Positions 18,259-27,981 of a stretch of DNA of 64,000 nucleotides are shown here, piece by piece. The notes under the pieces are model-generated. The model was not told the DNA's origin and ran no database searches. It was given only the letters and a program-made list of their open reading frames with translations. The translations under genes and the position numbers were made by a program. Within the stretch, counting starts at the first letter, position 1. Every line of letters begins with the position of its first letter. Location: positions 558,001 to 622,000 of the forward strand of contig NZ_FXBQ01000001.1 of assembly GCF_900177545.1 (NCBI RefSeq), in the 5' to 3' direction. This stretch comes from Maritimibacter sp. HL-12 (GTDB taxonomy: Bacteria; Pseudomonadota; Alphaproteobacteria; Rhodobacterales; Rhodobacteraceae).

Positions 18259-18702
18259 ATGACCAAGACCAACGATTACACCAAGATGTTTCAAGACATG
18301 ATGGGCGCATTCCCGATGGACATGTCGGCGATGGAAGGTGCCTTCAAGTCGCAGGCCGCGATGGGCGAGAAGTTCTCGAAGATGGCGATCGACGCCGCCA
18401 ACCAGTCGGTCGAGATCTCCACGAAGTGGACGAAAGACACCCTCGGCAAGATCGGCGAAGTGACCACCGTCAAGGACGAGGCCACCGATTACACCAAGGC
18501 AATGACCGATTTCGCCTCGGCCCAGGCCGAGATGGCCGCCGAAAACATGGCCGCCTTCGCCGAAGTGGCCAAGAAGGTCCAGATGGAGACCGTCGAGATG
18601 ATGCTCGCCTCCGGCAAGGACATGGGCGCGGAAGCCTCCGCGGCGATGAAAAAGGCCACCGACGAGGTGACCAAGGCGGCCAAGAAAGCCTCCGCGAAGT
18701 AA
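18259..18702 (+). CDS. phaP: Phasin, PHA granule-coating protein
   Basis: A 147-residue helical, Ala/Met/Lys-rich protein of the phasin family. Phasins coat PHA granules and control their size. The sequence is a long amphipathic helical array (TDFASAQAEMAAENMAAF) with an AKKASAK tail. The start at 18259 follows a plausible ribosome site and gives MTKTNDYTKMFQ; upstream in-frame codons run through the operator repeat and are unlikely to be translated. It lies between phaC and phaR. Confidence 0.9.
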   Translation: MTKTNDYTKMFQDMMGAFPMDMSAMEGAFKSQAAMGEKFSKMAIDAANQSVEISTKWTKDTLGKIGEVTTVKDEATDYTKAMTDFASAQAEMAAENMAAFAEVAKKVQMETVEMMLASGKDMGAEASAAMKKATDEVTKAAKKASAK

Positions 18703-18745
18703 TCCTTCTCCCGAAGCTGGTCGCCTCCCGGCCAGCCGACTTCGA

Positions 18746-18771
18746 GGGCGAGCCGCCGGCTCGCCCTTTTT
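18746..18771 (+). terminator. Rho-independent terminator after phaP
   Basis: A perfect 9-bp GC-rich stem (18746-18754 and 18758-18766) with a 3-nt loop followed by five T's. It should end the phaP transcript and separate it from phaR. Confidence 0.85.
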
Positions 18772-18792
18772 CGTCGCCGCCCCCCGGAAGCT

Positions 18793-18812
18793 GCAAGCAA
18801 TGGGATGCTTGC
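18793..18812 (+). promoter_or_regulatory. Inverted repeat upstream of phaR
   Basis: A 7-bp inverted repeat GCAAGCA/TGCTTGC with a 6-nt spacer lies about 75 bases before the phaR start and shares the TGC/GCA character of the phaP operator. It may be an autoregulatory PhaR site. Confidence 0.4.
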
Positions 18813-18886
18813 TTTTCGTTTCAACGGTAACGTAGGGTTGTTTCTGCAACGGCAAACTGCCGGAACCAGCGAGGGAGGATGCCCGA

Positions 18887-19468
18887 TTGGCAAAGGACAG
18901 CGACACGCTTCTGATCAAGCGCTATGCCAGCCGCAGGCTCTACAACACCGAAACTTCGGACTATGTCACGCTCGACGATATCGCGGGGTTCATTCGCGAC
19001 GGCCGCGAAGTGCAGATCATCGACCTCAAGTCGGGTGACGATCTTACCCGGCAATACCTGCTCCAGATCATCGCCGAACATGAGAGCCGGGGCGAAAGCG
19101 TGCTGCCTGTCGATGTGCTGAACGACCTCGTGCGATCCTACACCACGCAGGCGCAAAGCGTGGTGCCCCAGTTCCTCGCCGCGTCCTTCGAGATGCTGCG
19201 CGAAGGCCAGTCGAAGGTTCTGGAAAACTTCGGCCAGATGCCCAACCCGATGGCGACCATGCCCGGTTTCGAGGCCATGCAGGCGCAGCAACAGGCCTTC
19301 CTCAAGGCGATGATGAAGGGATGGGGCACCGCGGACGACGCGGGTGAAGGCAACGCGAACGAGTCCGCCAAGTCCTCGGCGAAAGACGAGAAATCCGACA
19401 AGGACGCCGAGATCGACGCGATCAAGAAGCAGCTCGCCGAGCTTCAGTCGAAGCTTTCGGGGCTGTAA
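18887..19468 (+). CDS. phaR: Polyhydroxyalkanoate synthesis repressor PhaR
   Basis: PhaR represses the phasin gene and is titrated off DNA by binding PHA. The 193-residue protein has the N-terminal DNA-binding PHB/PHA accumulation domain (LLIKRYASRRLYNTETSDYV) and the adjacent region that binds polymer (QIIAEHESRGESVLPVDVL). A Gln/Met-rich helix and a Lys/Glu tail follow. Translation starts at a TTG, seven bases after a gggagga ribosome site, which may keep the level low. It closes the phaZ/phaC-phaP-phaR cluster. Confidence 0.94.
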   Translation: MAKDSDTLLIKRYASRRLYNTETSDYVTLDDIAGFIRDGREVQIIDLKSGDDLTRQYLLQIIAEHESRGESVLPVDVLNDLVRSYTTQAQSVVPQFLAASFEMLREGQSKVLENFGQMPNPMATMPGFEAMQAQQQAFLKAMMKGWGTADDAGEGNANESAKSSAKDEKSDKDAEIDAIKKQLAELQSKLSGL

Positions 19469-19510
19469 CCACCGGGGCGGCATCGCCTCGGGGTGCGAAG
19501 GGCCGATAGC

Positions 19511-20464
19511 ATGGTTGAAGCCACGGGGCGGATCACGCTTTGGGGAATCGAGGTGTTTCTCGCCATCGCCGAGGAACGGTCGATCTCGGTCGCCGCGCGC
19601 CGCCTCGGTGCGAGCGCTTCGGCCGTCAGCCAGCAGCTCAGCAACCTCGAAGCGGGCCTCGGCGCGGGTCTGGTCGACCGGTCTGCCCGCCCGCTCAGCC
19701 TCACCCCGGCGGGCGATTTGTTCCGCCGACGGGCGCAGGCCATCGTCGGCGAGGCCGAGCAGGCGCGCGCCGAACTGGCCCGCGCCGATCTCGCCCGCCT
19801 GACCCGGTTCCGCCTCGGCATGATCGAGGATTTCGACGCCGACGTGACCCCGCGGTTGCTCGCGCAAATGGCCACCAGCCTCACCGAAACCCGCTTTCTG
19901 CTGGAGACCGGCGCCTCCCACCGGCTGACCGATCAGCTCGACGCCCGCGCCCTCGACGTGATCGTGGCCGCCGAGATCGGCGCCGCCGCCGACTGGATGG
20001 AGGTGCACCCGCTGCTCGAAGAGCCCTTCGTCGCCGCCGTGCCGCGGGGCACCGGCACCGGGCTCGACAGCCTCGCGAACCTGCCCCTGATCCTCTACAC
20101 CCCGCGCCACTACATGGGCCGCCAGATCGCCGAACACCTCGCCCGGCAGAACCTCACCCTGGCGCATCGCTTCGAGATCGACAGTTACCACGCGATCATG
20201 GCGATGGTGGCATCAGGCGCGGGCTGGACGATCCTCACCCCCCTCGGCGTGCTGCGCGCCCTGCGCTTCGTCGATGCCGTCGACATCGCGCCACTGCCCT
20301 TCGCCCCGCTCTCGCGGCGGATCACGCTCTCGGCACGAAAAGGCGTTCTGGCCGATATGCCGGGCGATCTCGCCGCCCGGTTGAAGCCGCTGCTGGCGGA
20401 GCTGATCGTCACCCCCGCCGTCGCGCGGTACCCGTTTCTCGAAGCCAGCCTGCGCCTGCTCTGA
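19511..20464 (+). CDS. LysR family transcriptional regulator
   Basis: A 317-residue LysR-type regulator. The N-terminal winged helix shows the family pattern (FLAIAEERSISVAARRLGAS followed by SAVSQQLSNLE) and the remainder is the ligand-sensing domain. I prefer the ATG at 19511 to a GTG six codons earlier. It runs tail-to-tail into the alpha/beta hydrolase genes with 3 bases between stops, so no divergent target gene is evident; regulation of a distant gene or of the neighbours remains open. Confidence 0.88.
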   Translation: MVEATGRITLWGIEVFLAIAEERSISVAARRLGASASAVSQQLSNLEAGLGAGLVDRSARPLSLTPAGDLFRRRAQAIVGEAEQARAELARADLARLTRFRLGMIEDFDADVTPRLLAQMATSLTETRFLLETGASHRLTDQLDARALDVIVAAEIGAAADWMEVHPLLEEPFVAAVPRGTGTGLDSLANLPLILYTPRHYMGRQIAEHLARQNLTLAHRFEIDSYHAIMAMVASGAGWTILTPLGVLRALRFVDAVDIAPLPFAPLSRRITLSARKGVLADMPGDLAARLKPLLAELIVTPAVARYPFLEASLRLL

Positions 20465-20467
20465 TCG

Positions 20468-21178
20468 TCAGCGCAGCATCATCGGCAGATCCATCCAGGC
20501 GCGCAGCGCCAGGTTGACCTTCTCGGGGCTCTCAAGCGTCGGCAGATGCCCGGCCTCGTCGATGATCGCCAACTCGGCATAGGGGATCAGTTCGGCCATG
20601 AAGCTGTGGCGCTTGACCGGCGTGATCTTGTCATGCGCGCCGCAGAGCACCAGCGCGGGGGCGCGTGTCGTCCGCAACGCCTTCTGAGCGTCCGGCCTGC
20701 GTTGCAGGGCGCGCGATTGGCGGATGAAGGCGGCCACGCCGATGTCGGCCGCCATTTCGTCAAGCACCGCCAGCACCTTTGCCCGTCCCGGCCCCGGAGC
20801 GAGATTGTCAACCGGCAGCGCGCCGCGCAGCGCCTCGCCCAGGTTGCCCGATTGCGCCTTGACGATCTGCGGCTCACGCCACGTCGCCTGTTCGGGCGTT
20901 TCCGCCAGCGGCGTGGTCGACATCAGCGCGATCCGGGTCACCCGCTCCGGCACCCGGCGCAGGATTTCCATCGCCACGATCCCGCCCATCGAATGACCGG
21001 CCAGGGCAAAGCGCGGCGGTGCGTGATGCACGGCCTCCGCCGCCATCTCGCGAATGCTCTCGCCCCTCGTGACCTGAGCCACCTGAAGCGTGAAATCGCG
21101 GCTGAGATCGTCGATCTGCGGACCGAACACACGCGCGTCACACATCATGCCGGGCACCAGAAGGATCGGCTCGGTCAC
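20468..21178 (-). CDS. Alpha/beta hydrolase
   Basis: A 236-residue alpha/beta hydrolase. The nucleophile serine lies in GHSMGG, and an Asp (CGAHDKITP) and His (EAGHLPTLE) complete the triad at the usual spacing. There is no signal peptide, so it is cytoplasmic. Its start overlaps the stop of the upstream hydrolase gene by 4 bases (ATGA), so the two are co-translated. Substrate unknown; an esterase or thioesterase acting on small acyl compounds is plausible. Confidence 0.82.
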   Translation of the reverse strand: MTEPILLVPGMMCDARVFGPQIDDLSRDFTLQVAQVTRGESIREMAAEAVHHAPPRFALAGHSMGGIVAMEILRRVPERVTRIALMSTTPLAETPEQATWREPQIVKAQSGNLGEALRGALPVDNLAPGPGRAKVLAVLDEMAADIGVAAFIRQSRALQRRPDAQKALRTTRAPALVLCGAHDKITPVKRHSFMAELIPYAELAIIDEAGHLPTLESPEKVNLALRAWMDLPMMLR

Positions 21179-21918
21179 CCGAGCACCTCTTCGACGGTGC
21201 GCGTCATCAACGCGAGGCAGTCCGGCGAGGAAAACCGGTGGTCGGCGCCCTTCACGAAGATCAGCCGCACATCGTCGCCCTCGATATGGTCCAGGAGCCG
21301 CAGGGCCACGTCGCGCTCCACGTCTTCGTCTGCCGTACCCTGCAAAAGCCGCACCGGGAAGGGCATGTGCAGCGGCGCGCGCAACACGAGGTGGCGGCGC
21401 CCGTCCTCGATCAGCCGCCGCGTAATCGGGTAGGGATCGCCATAGTCGGAAGGCAGAAGCACCTGCCCCTCAGCCATCAACCGGGCCCTGTCCGCATCGG
21501 AGAAATCGCGCCACATGCTGTCTTCGGTGAAGTCCGGTGCCGCTGCGATTCCAACAAACCCGGCCACTTTTTCCGGCATCTCCCGGATCAGGATTGCAGA
21601 AATCCAACCTCCCATGGAGGAGCCGACAAACACCTGCGGCCCCTCGGTCACCGCGCCGATCACGCTTTGCGCATCTGCCGCCCAGTCGCCGATGCAGCCT
21701 TCGGTGAAGCGCCCGGAGCTTTGTCCGTGCCCGGAATAATCGAACCGCAGGAAGGCCTGGCCATTTACCTTCGCCCATTCCTCCAGCGCCAGCGCCTTGG
21801 TGCCGTCCATGTCGGACATGAAGCCGCCGAGAAACACCACGCCGGGGGTCTGGCCCTCGGTCTTGTGGAAGGCGATGCGCCGCCCTTCGGCGGTTACGTG
21901 GGTGCTAGGGGTGGTCAT
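21175..21918 (-). CDS. Alpha/beta hydrolase (acyl-thioesterase-like)
   Basis: A 247-residue alpha/beta hydrolase with the oxyanion region LGGFMSDMDGTKA and FDYSGHGQSSGRF, nucleophile serine in GSSMGGW, and a late Asp/His pair (TADEDV, GADHRFS). This pattern resembles the ABHD10/peptidase S9-like thioesterases. I chose the ATG at 21918; two upstream ATGs (21942, 21957) lack better ribosome sites. It precedes and overlaps the second hydrolase gene and follows an MFS gene on the same strand. Confidence 0.8.
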   Translation of the reverse strand: MTTPSTHVTAEGRRIAFHKTEGQTPGVVFLGGFMSDMDGTKALALEEWAKVNGQAFLRFDYSGHGQSSGRFTEGCIGDWAADAQSVIGAVTEGPQVFVGSSMGGWISAILIREMPEKVAGFVGIAAAPDFTEDSMWRDFSDADRARLMAEGQVLLPSDYGDPYPITRRLIEDGRRHLVLRAPLHMPFPVRLLQGTADEDVERDVALRLLDHIEGDDVRLIFVKGADHRFSSPDCLALMTRTVEEVLG

Positions 21919-21972
21919 GCCGGCTCTCTGTGCTGTGGTCATGCTGCCCGATGGCACCGGGAAATGAAAGCG

Positions 21973-23199
21973 TCATTCAGCCTCCTTCAAGCCCAGCGCA
22001 ACGAGTGCGCCGATAACCGCCAACGCCGCGAAACCGAGAAGTGCGGCGACGGGGCCGAGCATCGAGAGCGCGCCGCCGAACAGGCCCGAAACCAGCAGCA
22101 GCACACCGATCGCGGTGTTGGACGCCGCCGCATATCCGCCGCGGGCGTCGTCCGGGGCGATATCGACAAGGTAGGTCGAGCGACCGTTGCGCACCCCGTG
22201 ATGCGCAACCATCAGCACGAAGAGCGCGCCGGGAAGCGCCCATGCGGCGGCATAGGTGCCAAGAGCGACGGCAAGGCCCATCGCCCCGGCCCCGATCAGC
22301 CCCGCCGCGATCAGCACCTTGCGCGACGACCGGTCGGCGAAGCGGCCCCAGATCCACGACGACAAGAACGAGGCCAGCGCCGAGGCGATCACCAGCGCGC
22401 CAAGCTGCCCGAGCGCGCCCTCTGCATCGCCGCCGAGGAGCACGATGTAGGGCGGCGACAGCGCCGTGGCGGTCAGAAAACCGCGCGCCACGACAAAGCG
22501 GGTGAAGTTTCGATCCTCGCGGAAATAGCGGAACAGGACGAGGTCGCCGGCGCGGTCGCCGGTCTCCGAGGGCATTTCGCGCAGAGTTGCGAACACGACG
22601 GCGGCGGCAACAAACAACAACGCCGCCAGCGCCACCGCACCGGCCAACGCGGCGGTGCCTTCGAGAACGTCGAGAATGAGCAGCGCCGCGAAAATCACCA
22701 CCCCGGCGGAGGACAGCGACCCGGCGGCCCCGGTCACCGCCCCCCGGCGCGACCGGCCCACCGTCTTGCCGAGCACGTCCTTGTAAGACACGCTCGCCGC
22801 CGCCCGCGCAATGGCCAGCACCCCGAGGGCGACGACAAAGGCCCAGCCCGCCGCCGCGCCGGTGAGGGTGAGGGCGGTCAGGGCGATGAACGCCGCCGCC
22901 GCCCCTTCGGCCAGGGTGCCCGCCGCCCACATCCAGCGGCGCTGGCGCATCCGCGCGAGCACGGCGGCGAGAAACACCTGTGGCAGCAGCGCCCCCGCCT
23001 CACGAATCGGCACCAACGCCGAGATGAATGCCGCGGGCACCCCGAGAGCATTGAGAAGCCAAGCCAGCACCAGCTTGGGGTCGATCAACCCGTCGGCCAG
23101 CTTGGTCATCGACAGCGCCGCGACGTGGCGAAGCCCGTTGCCCGCTTCGTGGTCAAGCTCGGGCCTGCCCGCGATCCTGGTGAACAATTGCTCGATCAT
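21973..23199 (-). CDS. MFS transporter
   Basis: A 408-residue protein with about 12 hydrophobic segments rich in Ala/Gly/Val. Between helices 2 and 3 there is a short basic loop (RMRQRRWMW) and later [15 protein letters not shown], the major facilitator signature. The start at 23199 gives [11 protein letters not shown]; longer open frame upstream overlaps the thrS leader and is unlikely. Its polarity matches the two hydrolase genes downstream. Substrate unknown. Confidence 0.8.
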   Translation of the reverse strand: MIEQLFTRIAGRPELDHEAGNGLRHVAALSMTKLADGLIDPKLVLAWLLNALGVPAAFISALVPIREAGALLPQVFLAAVLARMRQRRWMWAAGTLAEGAAAAFIALTALTLTGAAAGWAFVVALGVLAIARAAASVSYKDVLGKTVGRSRRGAVTGAAGSLSSAGVVIFAALLILDVLEGTAALAGAVALAALLFVAAAVVFATLREMPSETGDRAGDLVLFRYFREDRNFTRFVVARGFLTATALSPPYIVLLGGDAEGALGQLGALVIASALASFLSSWIWGRFADRSSRKVLIAAGLIGAGAMGLAVALGTYAAAWALPGALFVLMVAHHGVRNGRSTYLVDIAPDDARGGYAAASNTAIGVLLLVSGLFGGALSMLGPVAALLGFAALAVIGALVALGLKEAE

Positions 23200-23357
23200 G
23201 GCACCACAGTAGCGGCCAGTCGGTGACGGGTCAGCGCCAAAACGCCACAAATGCCCGCAGCCGCGTTGACTTCGCTGGAATCCGGGGGCAAATGGGGGCC
23301 ACACATAACCCGCAGCCGGGCGTTCCGTGGGCGCCAAACCGACGAGGAGAGAGCCGT

Positions 23358-25307
23358 ATGGCCCAGATTTCCCTGACATTCCCCGATGGCAATGCAAAGC
23401 AGTTCGAGGCCGGCGTGACGCCCGCCGAGGTCGCCGCCGGGATTTCCAATTCGCTGGCCAAGAAGGCGATCTCGGCCACCGTGAACGGCAAGCACCACGA
23501 TCTGCAATGGCCGATCGAAGAGGATGCCGCGATCGCCATCCACACCATGAAGGACGAGGCGCAGGCGCTGGAGCTGGTCCGCCACGACGCTGCCCACATC
23601 ATGGCGCGGGCGGTGCAGGAAATCTGGCCGGATGTGAAGGTGACCATCGGCCCGGTGATCGAGAACGGCTGGTATTACGATTTCGACCGCGAGGAGCCGT
23701 TCACGCCCGAAGATCTCGGCCAGATCGAGGCCCGGATGAAAGAGATCATCAACCGCCGCGACCCGGTGACCACCGAGGTCTGGGACCGCGAGCGCGCGAT
23801 CAGGTATTACGAGGCCAACAACGAGCCCTACAAGGTCGAACTGGTCAACGCGATCCCGGATGACGGCCAGCCGATCCGGATGTATTGGCATGGCCATTGG
23901 CAGGATCTCTGCCGTGGCCCGCACCTGCAACACACCGGGCAAGTGCCGGCGGATGCCTTCAAGCTGATGAAGGTGGCCGGGGCCTATTGGCGCGGCGACA
24001 GCAACCGCCCGATGCTGCAGCGGATCTACGGCGTGGGCTTTCTCAACCGCGACGGGCTGAAGCGGTATCTGACCATGCTCGAGGAGGCCGAAAAGCGCGA
24101 CCACCGGCGCCTCGGGCGCGAGATGGCCCTGTTCCACCTGCAGGAGGAAGCGCCCGGCCAGGTATTCTGGCACCCCAACGGCTGGACCATCTACACCACG
24201 CTGCAAGACTACATGCGCCGCCAACAAGCGCGGTGGGGCTATGTCGAGGTCAACACGCCGCAGGTTGTCGACCGCAAGCTGTGGGAGGCGTCGGGCCACT
24301 GGGACAAGTACCAAGAGAACATGTTCATCGTCGAGGTTGACGAGGAGCACGCGCGCGAAAAGACGATCAACGCACTGAAGCCGATGAACTGCCCTTGTCA
24401 CGTGCAGATCTTCAATGTCGGGCTGAAGTCATACCGCGACCTGCCGCTGCGCATGGCCGAATTCGGCTCCTGCAACCGCTACGAGCCCTCGGGCGCGCTG
24501 CACGGGCTGATGCGGGTGCGCGGCTTCACGCAGGACGACGCGCACATCTTCTGCACCGAAGACCAGATCGAGGCTGAGTGCAAAAGCTTCATCGACATGT
24601 TGAGCGAGGTCTACGCCCATCTCGGGTTCGACGACTTCAAGATCAAGTTCTCGACCAGGCCCGAAAAGCGGATCGGCTCCGACGAGAGCTGGGACTACGT
24701 CGAAGGCGCGCTGGAAACCGCGATCCGGGCAACCGGTGCCGATTTCGAGATCGACCCCGGCGAGGGCGCGTTCTATGGCCCCAAGCTCGATTTCAAGCTC
24801 ACCGACGCGATCGGCCGCGAATGGCAGCTCGGGACCTTTCAGGTCGACCCGAATCTGCCCGAGCGGCTTGGCGCGAGCTACATCGGCGAGGACGGTGCCA
24901 AGCACCGGCCCACGATGCTGCACCGGGCCGTGCTTGGCTCGTTCGAGCGCTTCCTCGGAATCATGATCGAGCACCACGAGGGCAAGTTGCCGTTCTGGCT
25001 CGCCCCGCGCCAGGTGGTGGTGGCCTCGATCGTATCGGACGCCGACGACTTCGTGCACGAGGTGGTCGACAAGCTGAAGGCGGCAGGCGTGCGCGCCGAG
25101 GCCGACACCCGCAACGAGAAGATCAACTACAAGGTCCGCGAACACTCGGTAGGCAAGGTGCCGGTGATCCTCGCGATCGGCATGAAGGAAGTCGAGGAGC
25201 GCAATGTCTCGTTGCGCCGTCTGGGCGAGAAACAAACCCGGGTTGTTGCACTCGACGAGGTGGTGACCGATCTGGCAGCAGAGGCCACACCCCCCGACCT
25301 GCGCTGA
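23358..25307 (+). CDS. thrS: Threonyl-tRNA synthetase
   Basis: ThrS charges tRNA-Thr. The 649-residue protein has the N-terminal TGS domain ([13 protein letters not shown]), the editing domain with [10 protein letters not shown], the class II catalytic core ([11 protein letters not shown] with zinc-binding Cys; motif 2 [20 protein letters not shown]; motif 3 [13 protein letters not shown]) and the C-terminal anticodon-binding domain. The start at 23358 follows gaggagag. It ends at a clear terminator. Confidence 0.98.
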   Translation: MAQISLTFPDGNAKQFEAGVTPAEVAAGISNSLAKKAISATVNGKHHDLQWPIEEDAAIAIHTMKDEAQALELVRHDAAHIMARAVQEIWPDVKVTIGPVIENGWYYDFDREEPFTPEDLGQIEARMKEIINRRDPVTTEVWDRERAIRYYEANNEPYKVELVNAIPDDGQPIRMYWHGHWQDLCRGPHLQHTGQVPADAFKLMKVAGAYWRGDSNRPMLQRIYGVGFLNRDGLKRYLTMLEEAEKRDHRRLGREMALFHLQEEAPGQVFWHPNGWTIYTTLQDYMRRQQARWGYVEVNTPQVVDRKLWEASGHWDKYQENMFIVEVDEEHAREKTINALKPMNCPCHVQIFNVGLKSYRDLPLRMAEFGSCNRYEPSGALHGLMRVRGFTQDDAHIFCTEDQIEAECKSFIDMLSEVYAHLGFDDFKIKFSTRPEKRIGSDESWDYVEGALETAIRATGADFEIDPGEGAFYGPKLDFKLTDAIGREWQLGTFQVDPNLPERLGASYIGEDGAKHRPTMLHRAVLGSFERFLGIMIEHHEGKLPFWLAPRQVVVASIVSDADDFVHEVVDKLKAAGVRAEADTRNEKINYKVREHSVGKVPVILAIGMKEVEERNVSLRRLGEKQTRVVALDEVVTDLAAEATPPDLR

Positions 25308-25339
25308 AGCCTCAGCCCAAAACGTTGAAATAAAACATC

Positions 25340-25366
25340 AAGGCGGGCTTCGGGTCGCCTTTTTTT
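25340..25366 (+). terminator. Rho-independent terminator after thrS
   Basis: A short GC stem (aaggcg...cgcctt) followed by a run of seven T's, about 30 bases after the thrS stop codon. Confidence 0.8.
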
Positions 25367-25515
25367 CAGGTCAAATCAAACTTTCGTTTGTTTCAAGCGG
25401 TCACGCCACGGTGCCGCACGTCCCTGTGTATGGCGCGTGACGAACCGCAGCCGGTAGCTTTTTCCTATCGCCGATACGGGCGATCTACTGGAATGGTTCA
25501 ATTGAGGAGGACCCC

Positions 25516-25827
25516 ATGAACAAGCCGATGAAGTCTCTGTCCATTGCCGCCGCCGTCGCCACCGCGCTTGCCGCTCACACCTTGCCGGCACAGGCACAGG
25601 AGAACGAGAAGTGCTTCGGTATCTCGAAGGCGGGCGAGAACGATTGCGCCGCCGGACCCGGCACCACCTGCGCCGGCACCTCGACGGTCGACTACCAGGG
25701 CAACGCCTGGACCCTCGTGCCCGCCGGCACCTGCGAAGACACCGTGATCGAGGCGTCCGCAACCGATGACGGCGTCGAGCGCATGGGGTCGCTGGAGGAG
25801 CTTGATCGCGATATTCCCGACGCCTGA
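25516..25827 (+). CDS. bufA: BufA-type bufferin precursor peptide (DUF2282)
   Basis: A 103-residue exported precursor. A signal peptide ends near AQA/QE at residue 27. The mature part has four cysteines (33, 44, 52, 73) in the DUF2282 pattern [14 protein letters not shown]...TCAG...GTCED. In Caulobacter, DUF2282 bufferins are modified on cysteines by an MNIO enzyme and bind copper in the periplasm. The acidic tail ([10 protein letters not shown]) after the last Cys is longer than the core. A strong ribosome site (gaggagg) precedes it, and a hairpin separates it from the enzyme genes. Confidence 0.88.
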   Translation: MNKPMKSLSIAAAVATALAAHTLPAQAQENEKCFGISKAGENDCAAGPGTTCAGTSTVDYQGNAWTLVPAGTCEDTVIEASATDDGVERMGSLEELDRDIPDA

Positions 25828-25833
25828 TTGCCA

Positions 25834-25860
25834 ATCCCCGGGCCGTTCTGGCCCGGGGAT
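25834..25860 (+). promoter_or_regulatory. Intercistronic hairpin between bufA and bufB
   Basis: A perfect 11-bp inverted repeat (25834-25844 and 25850-25860) with a 5-nt loop lies 7 bases after the bufA stop codon and 17 bases before the bufB start. No T-run follows, so it is unlikely to be a full terminator. It could stabilise the bufA message or reduce read-through so that the precursor is made in excess of its enzymes. Confidence 0.75.
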
Positions 25861-25877
25861 AGACCCCGGAGGCCGCC

Positions 25878-26729
25878 ATGTTCGACACCCGCCCCCCGAA
25901 GCTCCCGGCCATTCCCGGCGTCGGCTACAAGCCACAGCACTACAGCGACATCCTCGCGGGTCCCGGCGCTGTCGGCTGGCTGGAAGTGCACGCCGAGAAC
26001 TACATGGGCGACGGCGGCCGCCCGCTGGCGCAACTGCGCGCGCTGGCCGCGCTTTTCCCGATCTCCGTTCACGGCGTCGGGCTGTCGATCGGCGGCGAAG
26101 ACCCGCTTGATCGCACCCATCTCGACAGGCTCAAGCGCCTCGTCGACTGGTTGAACCCCGCCAGCTTTTCCGAGCATCTCGCCTGGTCGAGCCATGGCGG
26201 CACCTTCTTCAACGATCTCCTGCCGCTGCCTTATACCGATGCCACCCTCGCCCGTGTCGCCGATCACATCTGCGAGGTGCAGGATACGCTCGGGCGGCGG
26301 ATGCTGCTGGAGAATCCGGCGACCTACCTGGCCTTCGACGAAACCACGATGGCCGAAACCGATTTTCTCACCGAACTGGTGCGGCGCACCGGCTGCGGGC
26401 TGCTGCTCGATGTCAACAACGTCTTTGTTGCCTGCACCAACCGGGGCGAGAACCCCGAAGCCTATATTGATGCCTTCCCGGTCGAGGCGGTGGGGGAAAT
26501 TCACCTCGGCGGCCACGATGCGCAGGAAGACGATCGCGGCGCGCCGCTGCTGATCGACAACCACGGCGCCGAGGTGGTCGATCCGGTCTGGGCGCTCTAT
26601 GCCCACACCCTCGGCCGCACCGGGCCGATGCCCACGCTCATCGAATGGGACAACGACGTGCCTGGCTGGCCGGTGCTCGAAGCCGAAGCGGCGCGGGCGC
26701 ACGCCATGCTGGCCGAGACGCAGGCATGA
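25878..26729 (+). CDS. bufB: DUF692 MNIO-family enzyme (BufB)
   Basis: A 283-residue TIM-barrel multinuclear non-heme iron oxidase. Family landmarks in order: [63 protein letters not shown] and LIEWDNDVP, holding the His/Glu/Asp/Asn metal ligands. Relatives oxidise cysteines of ribosomal peptides to thiooxazoles or similar groups using iron and oxygen. Cytoplasmic. It follows the precursor gene and overlaps bufC by 4 bases. Confidence 0.92.
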   Translation: MFDTRPPKLPAIPGVGYKPQHYSDILAGPGAVGWLEVHAENYMGDGGRPLAQLRALAALFPISVHGVGLSIGGEDPLDRTHLDRLKRLVDWLNPASFSEHLAWSSHGGTFFNDLLPLPYTDATLARVADHICEVQDTLGRRMLLENPATYLAFDETTMAETDFLTELVRRTGCGLLLDVNNVFVACTNRGENPEAYIDAFPVEAVGEIHLGGHDAQEDDRGAPLLIDNHGAEVVDPVWALYAHTLGRTGPMPTLIEWDNDVPGWPVLEAEAARAHAMLAETQA

Positions 26730-27451
26730 GTGCCTTCGCGCCCGCCCTGCTCGACCCGACCGCGGCCATCCCGCCGGGACTGAGCGATGCCCGTGGCGGC
26801 CCCGCCGACCGGCGTTTCGCGGTGTATCGCAACAACGTGGTGGTGAGCCTCACCGAAGCCATGGCCACCGGCTTTCCGGTGATCCTCAAACTCGTGGGCG
26901 ATGAGTTCTTCCGCGCCATGGCCGGGGTTTTCGTGCGGTCGCATCCGCCGGAGTCGCCGGTGCTGGCACGATACGGCGCCGCCTTTCCCGAATTTCTGGA
27001 AACCTTCGCGCCGGTCGCCCACCTGCCCTATCTTGCCGACGTGGGCCGGCTGGAATTTGCGCTGCGCGAAGCCTACCACGCGGCCGATGCCGCGCCCGTG
27101 GCACCGGATGCCCTTGCCGACCCCCGGGTGATGGACGCGCACCTGCGCTTTGCCCCGGCCACCCGACTTGTGGCCTCACCCTACCCGATCCACGCGATCT
27201 GGCGCGCCAACTCCGAGGCCGGGGCACCGCCGGCAAAAGGCGGGGCCGAGACCGTGCTCGTCAGCCGCCCGGACTGGGACCCCTGGCCGCGCGCCATCGC
27301 GCCGGCGTCGGCCCGCTTCATCCAGGCTCTGCTGGCCGGCCGTCCGTTCGGCGCTGCGCTGGAGTCTGCCGGCGACGAGATCGACCTCGCGGCCACGCTC
27401 ACGCTCCTTCTTGACACCAAGTCCATCATCGCCATCGAGGTACCCGGATGA
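26726..27451 (+). CDS. bufC: DUF2063 peptide-recognition partner (BufC)
   Basis: A 241-residue protein with the DUF2063 N-terminal domain ([20 protein letters not shown], then [20 protein letters not shown]) and a smaller C-terminal domain. In MNIO systems this partner binds the precursor's leader and presents it to the oxidase. Its ATG overlaps the bufB stop (ATGA) and its own stop overlaps bufD, so bufB-bufC-bufD are one translational unit. Confidence 0.88.
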   Translation: MSAFAPALLDPTAAIPPGLSDARGGPADRRFAVYRNNVVVSLTEAMATGFPVILKLVGDEFFRAMAGVFVRSHPPESPVLARYGAAFPEFLETFAPVAHLPYLADVGRLEFALREAYHAADAAPVAPDALADPRVMDAHLRFAPATRLVASPYPIHAIWRANSEAGAPPAKGGAETVLVSRPDWDPWPRAIAPASARFIQALLAGRPFGAALESAGDEIDLAATLTLLLDTKSIIAIEVPG

Positions 27452-27981
27452 TCAAAGCCCTGCTCACCCGTCTGGATGCCACCGGCGACTGGCTGCTGCC
27501 CCTGCTGGCGCGGTTCACCTTCGCCGCGACGCTCGCAGGGTATTTCTGGACCTCGGCGCTGACCAAGCTGGGCGACGGTCTGTTCGGCTTCCTCTCGCCC
27601 TCCCTCGGGGCCTATGCGCAGATCTTTCCCCGCGCGATGGAAGCCGCGGGCTACGATGCTTCGCAACTCGGGTTGTTCCACTGGGCCGTGGTCACCGCCG
27701 GAACGCTGGCGGAATTCATCCTGCCCGCGCTCATTATCCTCGGCCTCGCCACAAGGCTGGCGGGCTTGGGGATGATCGGTTTCGTCGTGGTGCAATCGCT
27801 GACCGACATCATCGGCCACGGCACCGACGCCAGCGCCATCGGCGCATGGTTCGACCGGGTGCCCGACAGCCATATCCTCGACCAGCGGCTGTTCTGGATC
27901 GTGCTCTTCGTCACCCTGATCGTGAAAGGGGCAGGCCCGCTCTCGCTCGACCGGCTGATCGCGCGGCGCCTAGAAATGTGA
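27448..27981 (+). CDS. bufD: DoxX family membrane protein (BufD)
   Basis: A 177-residue inner-membrane protein with about four helices and the DoxX opening LLARFTFAATLAGYFWTSALTKL. DoxX genes are regular members of bufferin operons, though their role is not established; a redox or quinone-linked function has been suggested for the wider family. The start overlaps bufC by 4 bases. Its last 12 bases overlap a convergent gene. Confidence 0.87.
   Translation: MIKALLTRLDATGDWLLPLLARFTFAATLAGYFWTSALTKLGDGLFGFLSPSLGAYAQIFPRAMEAAGYDASQLGLFHWAVVTAGTLAEFILPALIILGLATRLAGLGMIGFVVVQSLTDIIGHGTDASAIGAWFDRVPDSHILDQRLFWIVLFVTLIVKGAGPLSLDRLIARRLEM

Noticed and set aside
21238-23226. 662-codon plus-strand frame over the hydrolase and MFS genes
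   Set aside because: Arg/Gln/His-rich product without motifs; minus strand carries GSSMGG and MFS helices.
25380-25515. ECF-sigma promoter for the bufferin operon
   Set aside because: No convincing -35/-10 pair of the kind described for Caulobacter sigma F was found by eye.
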